Shown one piece after another: positions 57,383 through 64,000 of a stretch of 64,000 nt of DNA. Under the pieces are notes generated by a model that was given only the letters and a program-made list of their open reading frames with translations, was not told where the DNA came from and searched no databases. The stretch is taken from contig NZ_PKIE01000006.1 in NCBI RefSeq assembly GCF_002860865.1, forward strand, positions 39,976 through 103,975. Direction: 5' to 3'. The DNA is from Streptococcus mitis. Lineage in GTDB: Bacteria > Bacillota > Bacilli > Lactobacillales > Streptococcaceae. A program made the translations under genes and the position numbers. How positions within the stretch are numbered: position 1 is the stretch's first letter; every line of letters begins with the position of its first letter.

Positions 57383-57388
57383 ATTATA
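57383..57388 (-). promoter_or_regulatory. -10 box of a fusA promoter
   Basis: TATAAT on the minus strand about 40 bases before the fusA start, immediately after the rpsG-fusA terminator. Confidence 0.5.
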
Positions 57389-57401
57389 ACACGATTTTAA
57401 T

Positions 57402-57430
57402 AAAAACGGATAGGCAGGACCTACCCGTTC
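57402..57430 (-). terminator. terminator between rpsG and fusA
   Basis: On the minus strand ACGGGTAGG and CCTATCCGTTTTTATT pair. It lies in a 282-base gap that also carries two palindromes (ACTTGTAGATTTACAAGT, GGTTGCAATCGCAACC), so it may be an attenuator. Confidence 0.8.
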
Positions 57431-57626
57431 TCAATGTTTTCATGCTATTGTTGGTTTCGACTTGTAGATTTACAAGTTGAATTGAACTCGGGCTAAAAGC
57501 TCAAGTTAGTTGAGTTGAGCTCAAGCTAAAAGTCTGGAGAAAAAGATGAATCTCATTGGTTGCAATCGCAACCTGCTTTGATTCCCTATTTTCTCTGGGA
57601 CTTTCTTAACGCTTTCGCATCCTATC

Positions 57627-58097
57627 TTACCAACGGAAGTGTGCGAATGCACGGTTAGCTTCAGCCATACGGTGAGTGTCTTCACGTTTCTTAACAGCTG
57701 CACCAGTGTTGTTAGCAGCATCCAAGATTTCTTTTGCAAGACGGTCTTGCATTGTGTGTTCACCACGAAGACGAGCGATTGTTACCAACCAACGAAGTCC
57801 AAGTGTTGTACGACGTTCTGGACGAACTTCAACTGGGACTTGGTAGTTAGAACCACCAACACGACGTGCACGTACTTCAAGTACAGGCATGATGTTTTCC
57901 ATAGCTGTTTCAAACACTTCAAGTGCATCGTTACCAGTAGCTTCTTTGATTTGCTCAAAGGCACCGTAAACGATTGAAGCAGCTGTACCACGTTTACCAT
58001 CAAGCATAACGCGGTTGATAAGACGAGTAACTAGTTGTGAATTGTAAAGCGGATCTGGCAATACGTCACGTTTTGGAGCTCTATTTTTACGACTCAT
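57627..58097 (-). CDS. rpsG: 30S ribosomal protein S7
   Basis: A 156-aa ribosomal protein binding 16S r[46 protein letters not shown] and [21 protein letters not shown] are S7 signatures. Starts 19 bases after rpsL. Its 3' flank is a 282-base gap with a terminator. Confidence 0.98.
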
Positions 58098-58116
58098 TTC
58101 TCTTTATCCCCTTTCC

Positions 58117-58530
58117 TTATGCTTTTGGACGTTTAGTACCGTATTTAGAACGGCCTTGTTTACGATCGTTAACACCTGCAGTATCAAGTGCACCACGGAC
58201 GATATGGTAACGTACCCCTGGAAGGTCTTTTACACGTCCACCACGAAGAAGCACCACGCTGTGCTCTTGTAAGTTGTGTCCGATACCTGGGATGTAGGCA
58301 GTAACTTCGATAAGGTTGCTCAAACGTACACGAGCGAATTTACGAAGGGCTGAGTTAGGTTTTTTAGGTGTCATTGTTCCAACACGAGTTGCAACACCAC
58401 GTTTTTGTGGTGAAGAAACGTTTGTTTGAACTTTTTTATGACTGTTGTAACCAACGTTCAAAGCTGGTGATTTAGATTTTTCTACTTTTGATTTACGCGG
58501 TTTGCGAACCAATTGGTTAATTGTAGGCAT
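58117..58530 (-). CDS. rpsL: 30S ribosomal protein S12
   Basis: A 137-aa ribosomal protein of the decoding centre. Contains [21 protein letters not shown] and the loop [27 protein letters not shown]. The residues known for streptomycin resistance (the lysine in KKPNS and the one in GRVKDLPG) read as wild type. Promoter at 58669-58698; long untranslated leader of about 140 bases. Confidence 0.98.
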   Translation of the reverse strand: MPTINQLVRKPRKSKVEKSKSPALNVGYNSHKKVQTNVSSPQKRGVATRVGTMTPKKPNSALRKFARVRLSNLIEVTAYIPGIGHNLQEHSVVLLRGGRVKDLPGVRYHIVRGALDTAGVNDRKQGRSKYGTKRPKA

Positions 58531-58668
58531 CTACATTCTCCTGTGTTTTTTTATTTTTGGTGATGATACACTTGGTGACAGCTATCATCTGTGTGTACTT
58601 TTGCAACATTTGTCAGCACGTCCCTGTACACTCTTGAGAGACCAAAAGTAAAAAGTACCGTCTATCAT

Positions 58669-58698
58669 TGTAACAAAATTTTCCCTTGGTTGTCAAGA
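58669..58698 (-). promoter_or_regulatory. rpsL (str operon) promoter
   Basis: On the minus strand TTGACA (58693-58698), 18-base spacer and TACAAT (58669-58674). A strong sigma-A promoter; the leader (58531-58660) contains T-rich runs and TGTGTGTACTTTTGC-like sequence, with no recognised RNA element. Confidence 0.88.
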
Positions 58699-58746
58699 TA
58701 TTTTTCTTTTTTATTGTTATTTTTAGCTCTTTTGTAGTGCTCCCCC

Positions 58747-58776
58747 AAAAAAGAAAAGGGAGGAATCCCGCCCTCC
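58747..58776 (-). terminator. terminator of the two-component/ABC operon
   Basis: GGAGGG and TCCTCCC with loop CGGGAT on the minus strand, followed by TTTTCTTTTTT. Confidence 0.9.
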
Positions 58777-58843
58777 TAAAGTTAGTATTGTTCCATTCAA
58801 TCCCATCAATTTTAGCACATAATGTTTAAAAAATATTATATCA

Positions 58844-59443
<600 letters not shown>

Positions 59444-60541
59444 CTATTTTCTCTCCTTATAAGGCAGTCGAACCTGAACTTCTGTCGGTTGTTTCCAACT
59501 AATTACCTTTACTTCTCCCGAAAATGGAAGAACACGATCTCGAACTGTATGGAGGTCATCCCCCTTTATAGAAGCAAAGCCACAGCCATCATCTCTCACT
59601 GTTAGAATGAGTTCTTTCTCTGTCCGTTCTAATTTTAAGTAGACTTTAGACGCTTGGGCATGTTTGATGATATTGGTCACTAATTCAAGCAAAATCATGG
59701 AAGCCGTTGACTCCAATTCCTGAGTTAAGCTAGCTGTATCTAGTTGATTAGCTATTTCCACCTCAATTCCAGCAATTTCTAACATCTTTTTCACAGTCTC
59801 TAGTTCGGATGTCAAAGTTCTAGACTTAAGATTTTCCACAATGGTTCGCACTTCACGCATTGATTCTTTGCTAATTTGCTGTATTTCTCTTAATTCCTTT
59901 TCCACCTGTGGGTAAGCCTCCATCTGAAATAACTGCAAGGCTAGATCAGTTTTAACACTAATCATAGCAAAGGTATGCCCCAGACTATCATGCAAATCTT
60001 GACCGATACGACTGCGTTCATTTTCAGCAAGCAATAGATTTATCTGCGCATTTTGCTTAGCCTGAGCTTCTTTCAAATCCTCCACAATCCGAATCCGAAC
60101 CAAGCCAAAAGTCATTAAATCGACAAAAGCAAGAATTACAAGTAGATAGAATAGAAACTCAACTTCAATTCTCTGAAAAATCAACAATTGGCCCACAACA
60201 AGGACTTGAGCAAGGAGAAATGTCCAGACATGTAAAGACTTTAAACTACGTACGCCAAAATGATAAATTAAGAGATTGGAAAGGAAAAAGAAGAACCAGA
60301 TATAATTTGCAGCAACAAAGGTGGTATTCCCAGCTACATAGACCAGCATGAAAAACCAAAAGAATCGGGATAATCGCTGACTCTTGGTTGTTAAAACTCC
60401 TAAGTAAGCAACTACAAATAGAATATCAATCAATAAATGCCAGACAGCAAGCTCCCCAATCACTACAGGTAGGATGGGAAAAAGCATAAAAATCAAACTG
60501 GCCCAAAACATATAGTGTATGCTTTTCAGTCTTTCAAGCAT
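59444..60541 (-). CDS. sensor histidine kinase (NarL-type partner)
   Basis: A 365-aa kinase with five or six membrane segments (about 1-150), no large extracytoplasmic domain, then DHp of the HisKA_3 class: ERSRIGQDLHDSLGHTFAMISVKTDLALQ with the phospho-His in LHDSLGH. ATP domain ends in LTVRDDGCGFASIKGDDLHTVRDRVLPFSGEVKVISW. Its start overlaps the ABC-permease stop by one base (TAATG). Such short-loop kinases often sense cell envelope stress through the associated exporter. Confidence 0.92.
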   Translation of the reverse strand: MLERLKSIHYMFWASLIFMLFPILPVVIGELAVWHLLIDILFVVAYLGVLTTKSQRLSRFFWFFMLVYVAGNTTFVAANYIWFFFFLSNLLIYHFGVRSLKSLHVWTFLLAQVLVVGQLLIFQRIEVEFLFYLLVILAFVDLMTFGLVRIRIVEDLKEAQAKQNAQINLLLAENERSRIGQDLHDSLGHTFAMISVKTDLALQLFQMEAYPQVEKELREIQQISKESMREVRTIVENLKSRTLTSELETVKKMLEIAGIEVEIANQLDTASLTQELESTASMILLELVTNIIKHAQASKVYLKLERTEKELILTVRDDGCGFASIKGDDLHTVRDRVLPFSGEVKVISWKQPTEVQVRLPYKERK

Positions 60542-61278
60542 TAAGCATTCTCCTTATGACCTTGAAGGTAAATGGTCAAACCAAACAAAACTGCTGAAAA
60601 AACAAGTAAATAAACTGTGGCTGATAGATTGATTCCACCTTCATTTAAAAATGTCTTGAGCAATTCCATCAACTGATAGGTTGGAAGACACTTACCTACT
60701 ACTTGCATCCAGTCTGGAAATAAAGAGATAGGCATCCAAAGTCCACCTAAAACAGCCAAGCCTAGATAGAGAAGATTGCCCACGACAGACATCAGCTGAC
60801 TAGAAGGCAAGAGTGTCAAGGTCAATCCAAGCGCTACAAAGGCAACACTTCCTACTATCAGCAAGAACGCAGCCCCAATCCAGCTTCCTAGAGGCATATC
60901 CACACCTCTGACCAAGTGCCCAACTGAGAAAACAACCAGGATTGAGACCAAATAATCAACCATCATACTTGTTATCTTTGATAGATAATATTCTACCATA
61001 TTTACAGGGGTATGGCGCAATGTTTTCTGCCAGTTGTTGATTTTATCGGTATGTAAGACAGCTGGAAATGAAAACATAGCTGTCGACATCATGGAAAAGG
61101 CAGTCATGGAGATGAGGTAATCACGCATAAAATTAGCCGGTCCACCTGGTGTGTCCTGGTACATGCCTGAAAAGAATAAATAGAATGCTGTCGGCATCCC
61201 TACGGATAATAGATAATAGACTAATTGTCGTTTGGTCAATAGAAATTCTATCTTGTTTAGTGCGATCCATCGTTTCAT
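60541..61278 (-). CDS. ABC-2 type exporter permease
   Basis: A 245-aa membrane protein with six predicted segments, ABC-2 type (QKTLRHTPVNMVEYYLSKI; LGLTLTLLPSSQLMSVVGNLLYLGLAVLGGLWMPISLFP). The start at 61278 has AAAGGGAG nine bases upstream; two earlier starts are less favoured. Works with the preceding ATPase. Substrate unknown. Confidence 0.88.
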   Translation of the reverse strand: MKRWIALNKIEFLLTKRQLVYYLLSVGMPTAFYLFFSGMYQDTPGGPANFMRDYLISMTAFSMMSTAMFSFPAVLHTDKINNWQKTLRHTPVNMVEYYLSKITSMMVDYLVSILVVFSVGHLVRGVDMPLGSWIGAAFLLIVGSVAFVALGLTLTLLPSSQLMSVVGNLLYLGLAVLGGLWMPISLFPDWMQVVGKCLPTYQLMELLKTFLNEGGINLSATVYLLVFSAVLFGLTIYLQGHKENA

Positions 61279-61279
61279 C

Positions 61280-62164
61280 TTAGTCATCTCCCTTTTGTGT
61301 TTCTTCAAAGATTGTATCCAACAAGCTACGATTATTGACTTCAATTTCTTGAATCCTACATCCTGCTTGAACTAACAGTTCCCAGAAAGCATTTGCCTCT
61401 CGTGTGACAACTTGCAGAGCATCTTGTTTTTGTGACCAGTTTTCAACCAAGTTAGACTGCTCAATGACTTCCTTGTATGCTAGAGGAAGGATAAAGTGCT
61501 TTTCAATCTCCTCACTGCGCATGGCTAGAGGTGTTGTATCGCGAATCAACTCTCCCTTATTCAAGACCAAGATTCGGTCCGCTGTATGCTCTACCTCTTC
61601 GATATAATGGGAGGAATAGAGAATGGTAACTCCCTGCGCTTTTAGATCCTGAACAATTTCCCAAAAGCGTTGACGGGTTGAGGTATCCATGGCCGCAGTT
61701 GGCTCATCTAAAAAGACAAGCTTTGGTCGCCCAATCAAGGTCAAGACAAAAGAGAAGAGACGCTTTTGCCCGCCTGACAATTTTTCTGCGAATTGCTCTT
61801 TCTGTTGCTGGTCAAACTGCAATAGTTGATCGATTTCCTGGTTGCTCAAGGGATTTGGATAAATACTTTGAAAGAAAGCAATCAACTCTTTGACCTTTAA
61901 TTTCTGAACGATGATATTTTCTTGAGGGAGATAGGATCTTTTGTAGTCTAACTGAGAACTCGTCACTGGCAAGCCTTGGATGGATACTTGACCGCTTGTG
62001 ACCAGTTTATCTCCAAGCAAACAGTCCAAGAGTGTGGTCTTCCCAGCACCATTGGGACCAATCAAGGCGACGCATTCACCTTCAGCTATCTCAAAGGAAA
62101 TATCCTTCAAAATAGCCTTGCCCTTGATGTTTTTATGTAAGCCTTGTACCTTAATCATGTTCAT
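61280..62164 (-). CDS. ABC transporter ATP-binding protein
   Basis: A 294-aa ATPase. Walker A IGPNGAGKTTLLDC (about 36-49), Q-loop PQEN, signature KLSGGQKRLFSF, Walker B LVFLDEPTAAMD and H-loop SSHYIEEVE. C-terminal extension after about 210. Its start overlaps the preceding small gene by 14 bases, and it is one base from the permease, so expression is coupled. The exporter probably detoxifies a compound sensed by the downstream kinase. Confidence 0.93.
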   Translation of the reverse strand: MNMIKVQGLHKNIKGKAILKDISFEIAEGECVALIGPNGAGKTTLLDCLLGDKLVTSGQVSIQGLPVTSSQLDYKRSYLPQENIIVQKLKVKELIAFFQSIYPNPLSNQEIDQLLQFDQQQKEQFAEKLSGGQKRLFSFVLTLIGRPKLVFLDEPTAAMDTSTRQRFWEIVQDLKAQGVTILYSSHYIEEVEHTADRILVLNKGELIRDTTPLAMRSEEIEKHFILPLAYKEVIEQSNLVENWSQKQDALQVVTREANAFWELLVQAGCRIQEIEVNNRSLLDTIFEETQKGDD

Positions 62165-62345
62165 AATATTCTCCTTTTAGCCACTCATTGCTCATCGGAA
62201 AGACGATAAAAATCATAAACCCTAATCCCCATGCACCACGGATGAATTCGTGAAGGAAGTCTTGATCAAACCAACCTGTAAACATTTCTACCAACCATAC
62301 CACTAGTGATACTCCAATAAAAAGATAGAGAAACGCTTTTTTCAT
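62151..62345 (-). CDS. small membrane protein, 64 aa
   Basis: Two membrane segments: AFLYLFIGVSLVVWLVEMFTGWF and GAWGLGFMIFIVFPMSNEW. Second gene of the operon; overlaps the preceding gene by 4 bases and the ATPase by 14. No family recognised; it may be an exporter or kinase accessory. Confidence 0.75.
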   Translation of the reverse strand: MKKAFLYLFIGVSLVVWLVEMFTGWFDQDFLHEFIRGAWGLGFMIFIVFPMSNEWLKGEYYEHD

Positions 62346-62533
62346 TTTTCAAACTCCTTTTTCACATCTGAGACTAATTTCAAACCTTCTCGGATAAGCC
62401 AGGACATCATTCCAAATCCTGCAAATAGCTCCCAAGGAAAATGATAGAAATCTTCATCCAATCCTGAGAACATGAGATAAGTCATGACTCCTGCTGCTAC
62501 TAGACTCATTGCGACAATTACTTTATGTTTCAT
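62342..62533 (-). CDS. small membrane protein, 63 aa
   Basis: First gene of the operon. Two membrane segments (KVIVAMSLVAAGVMTYLMFSG; WELFAGFGMMSWLIREGLKLV). The start at 62533 has GGAGGAAGAAAAA before it; the alternative at 62557 does not. A minus-strand TATACT box lies just upstream (about 62561). Similar in shape to the next gene, perhaps a duplicated pair. Confidence 0.72.
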   Translation of the reverse strand: MKHKVIVAMSLVAAGVMTYLMFSGLDEDFYHFPWELFAGFGMMSWLIREGLKLVSDVKKEFEK

Positions 62534-62831
62534 TTTTTCTTCCTCCACTTGATACATCTAGTATAATTCTTTGAAGGTAGAATCACTAGAAGCTTCTGTC
62601 ATGAGGAGGTATGACAAATGTCATAAAAATTCTGTTCAAAACAAGCAAGATACACTATACAATAAAACACAAGTAGAAAAATCTAAGGCAGCTTCCTCAA
62701 AAGAAATATCAAACCCCATTCACACTATAATGTAAACTAATACTTACCTAAACTCGTAATAGAAGCAATTTTTATAACATTGAAACATATATTATAGGTT
62801 CAACAAAAACTCTTCTATTGCTTTATTAAGA

Positions 62832-62865
62832 ATTAATAAGAGTTAATAAGAGTTAATAAGAGTTA
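62832..62865. repeat. 10-bp tandem repeat
   Basis: AGTTAATAAG is repeated about three times in a row with minor end differences. Confidence 0.75.
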
Positions 62866-62934
62866 TAAAATCTATAAAATTTCAATGTGTATAATTAACT
62901 ACCGTATTATTAAACAGAGTAGGAAACAAAAAAG

Positions 62935-62967
62935 TATACTCTGATTTTCAATGAAAATCAGAGTATA
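62935..62967. repeat. perfect palindrome made of BOX-end sequence
   Basis: TATACTCTGATTTTCA joins directly to its own complement. Its ends (TATACTC, AATGAAAATCA) are like boxA ends of the BOX elements elsewhere, as if only the terminal repeats remain. Confidence 0.6.
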
Positions 62968-62984
62968 AAATGAATTACTGAAAT

Positions 62985-63019
62985 TCAAAAAAGAGAGAAG
63001 CAAACTGTTTCTCTCTTAA
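62985..63019 (-). terminator. terminator of the rRNA/tRNA operon
   Basis: On the minus strand AAGAGAGAAA and TTCTCTCTTTTTT pair, 57 bases after the last tRNA. Confidence 0.8.
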
Positions 63020-63074
63020 TGTATATAATATCTAGTTAAATAAAAAAGATACGCTTACGTATCTCTGTAATAAA

Positions 63075-63148
63075 TCGGGAAGACAGGATTCGAACCTGCG
63101 ACACCTTGGTCCCAAACCAAGTACTCTACCAAACTGAGCTACTTCCCG
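63075..63148 (-). tRNA. tRNA-Pro (anticodon TGG)
   Basis: Acceptor CGGGAAG/CTTCCCG, anticodon loop TTTGGGA. No CCA encoded. Most distal of nine tRNAs. Confidence 0.95.
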
Positions 63149-63163
63149 AGTTAAATAGAAAAA

Positions 63164-63237
63164 TGCACCCTAGAGGAGTCGAACCTCTAACCGCCTGATT
63201 CGTAGTCAGGTACTCTATCCAGTTGAGCTAAGGGTGC
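63164..63237 (-). tRNA. tRNA-Arg (anticodon ACG)
   Basis: Acceptor GCACCCT/AGGGTGC, anticodon loop CTACGAA. Confidence 0.95.
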
Positions 63238-63248
63238 TCATTATATTA

Positions 63249-63334
63249 TGCCGAGGACCGGAATCGAACCGGTACGATCGTTACCAATCGCAGGATTTTA
63301 AGTCCTGTGCGTCTGCCAGTTCCGCCACCCCGGC
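63249..63334 (-). tRNA. tRNA-Leu (anticodon TAA)
   Basis: Long variable arm (86 nt in all); acceptor GCCGGGG/CCTCGGC with a G-U pair; loop CTTAAAA. Confidence 0.95.
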
Positions 63335-63341
63335 CTCTCTA

Positions 63342-63413
63342 AGCGAACGACGGGATTCGAACCCGCGACCCCCACCTTGGCAAGGTGGTGTTCTACCACT
63401 GAACTACGTTCGC
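63342..63413 (-). tRNA. tRNA-Gly (anticodon GCC)
   Basis: Acceptor GCGAACG/CGTTCGC, anticodon loop TTGCCAA. Confidence 0.95.
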
Positions 63414-63435
63414 ACTGTTTTCTTCTATCTAAAAA

Positions 63436-63508
63436 TGCCGGCTACATGACTTGAACACGCGACCCTCTGATTACAAATCAGATGCTCTACCAACTGAGCT
63501 AAGCCGGC
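63436..63508 (-). tRNA. tRNA-Thr (anticodon TGT)
   Basis: Acceptor GCCGGCT/AGCCGGC, anticodon loop TTTGTAA. T-arm reads GTGTTCAAGTCAT, slightly unusual. Confidence 0.95.
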
Positions 63509-63526
63509 TCATTTATTATATCTTAA

Positions 63527-63608
63527 TGCGGGTTAAGGGACTTGAACCCCCACGCCGTTAAGCGCCAGATCCTAAATCTGGTGCGTCTGCCAATTCCGCC
63601 AAACCCGC
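63527..63608 (-). tRNA. tRNA-Leu (anticodon TAG)
   Basis: 82 nt with a long variable arm; acceptor GCGGGTT/AACCCGC; loop TTTAGGA. Confidence 0.95.
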
Positions 63609-63613
63609 AGATA

Positions 63614-63686
63614 TGACCCGTACTGGGCTCGAACCAGTGACCCATTGATTAAAAGTCAATTGCTCTACCAACTGAGCTAACGAGTC
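63614..63686 (-). tRNA. tRNA-Lys (anticodon TTT)
   Basis: Acceptor GACTCGT/ACGGGTC, anticodon loop CTTTTAA. Confidence 0.95.
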
Positions 63687-63710
63687 TAAAATAACTTCCG
63701 TTATCTTAAA

Positions 63711-63783
63711 CGGTCCCGACGGGAATCGAACCCGCGATCTTCGCCGTGACAGGGCGACGTGATAACCGCTACACTACGGGACC
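63711..63783 (-). tRNA. tRNA-Asp (anticodon GTC)
   Basis: Acceptor GGTCCCG/CGGGACC, anticodon loop CTGTCAC, discriminator G. Confidence 0.95.
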
Positions 63784-63785
63784 TT

Positions 63786-63858
63786 TGGGAGTTAACGGGA
63801 TCGAACCGCTGACCCTCTGCTTGTAAGGCAGATGCTCTCCCAGCTGAGCTAAACTCCC
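63786..63858 (-). tRNA. tRNA-Val (anticodon TAC)
   Basis: Acceptor GGGAGTT/AACTCCC, anticodon loop CTTACAA. Directly after 5S rRNA, two bases from tRNA-Asp. Confidence 0.95.
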
Positions 63859-63863
63859 TAGAA

Positions 63864-63978
63864 CTAAGCGACTTCCATATCTCACAGGGGGCAACCCCCA
63901 ACTACTTCCGGCGTTCTAGGGCTTAACTTCTGTGTTCGGCATGGGTACAGGTGTATCTCCTAGGCTATCGTCACTTAA
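63864..63978 (-). rRNA. rrf: 5S ribosomal RNA
   Basis: On the minus strand it starts TTAAGTGACGATAGCC and contains CCCATGCCGAACACAGAAGT, the universal loop B/C sequence. Length about 115 nt. The 23S and 16S genes should lie just beyond the right edge of the window. Confidence 0.93.
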
Positions 63979-64000
63979 CTCTGAGTAATACCTACTCAAA

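Larger units (their letters stand above)
62560..63074. other. AT-rich intergenic region
   Basis: I see no gene. It holds an operon promoter, a short tandem repeat (62832-62865), a large palindrome (62935-62967) and the terminator of the tRNA operon. Confidence 0.7.

Overview
The window looks like chromosomal DNA of a mitis-group Streptococcus (S. pneumoniae, S. mitis or S. oralis type). The evidence is several pneumococcal BOX repeats, a sul-type folate cluster with a fused FolB-FolK protein, AliB/AmiA-type peptide-binding lipoprotein, CcpA, PolC, and low-GC coding. Recognisable ORFs carry strong AAGGAGG-like ribosome binding sites. Nothing in it names the species outright.

Layout. 1-12.9 kb: a YidC-family insertase, a BOX element, a complete IS1182-type insertion sequence, then a minus-strand block (pflA, lysA, purR, yhaM, rmuC, thiN, rpe, rsgA, rsmA, rnmV, tatD) of metabolism, RNA processing and ribosome maturation. 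12.8-19.3 kb: a compact 6.5-kb integrative element placed inside the first codons of tatD. It has a tyrosine integrase, an Xis-like protein, a HUH replication initiator with a pC194-like double-strand origin, small accessory proteins, a sigma-like regulator, two unknown cargo genes and an XRE regulator. A 17-bp direct repeat (12834-12850 and 19308-19324) marks its ends. 19.4-30.3 kb: KimA-like transporter, AliB-like lipoprotein, rpmH (L34), aminotransferase, universal stress protein, a HAD-MazG fusion, asparaginase, ccpA and a DUF960 protein. 30.4-36.5 kb: the folate operon folP-folC-folE-folB/K, a CPBP protease and a purine permease. 36.6-45.7 kb: HAD hydrolase, adhP with a Rex-like operator, the mannose PTS manLMN, pepC, rsuA, a GlsB-like protein and pepS. 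45.7-50.7 kb: an AT-rich accessory island between pepS and polC with two DUF262 proteins (one with a DUF1524/HNH-like end), a WYL regulator and a 173-aa protein that resembles a degenerate DnaA/Hda AAA+ domain. 50.7-58.7 kb: polC, fusA, rpsG, rpsL. 58.8-62.6 kb: a NarL-type two-component system with an ABC exporter and two tiny membrane proteins. 63-64 kb: nine tRNA genes followed by 5S rRNA, all minus strand, the distal end of an rRNA operon.

The most interesting parts are the integrative element, which replaces the start codon of tatD and strands the original promoter and start codon at its other end, and the DUF262/WYL/DnaA-like island, which looks like a modification-dependent restriction (type IV-like) defence locus with a companion of unknown function. 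Carbon and redox control is visible as cre-like sites at pflA, manL and ccpA and a Rex-like site on the adhP promoter.

From memory of S. pneumoniae maps, the block from polC to folB/K and the block ending at ccpA are far apart there. Their joining here (ccpA/folB-K and rpsL/two-component system) would then be a rearrangement. I could not run a comparison, so product names rest on recognisable motifs and remembered family sequences.
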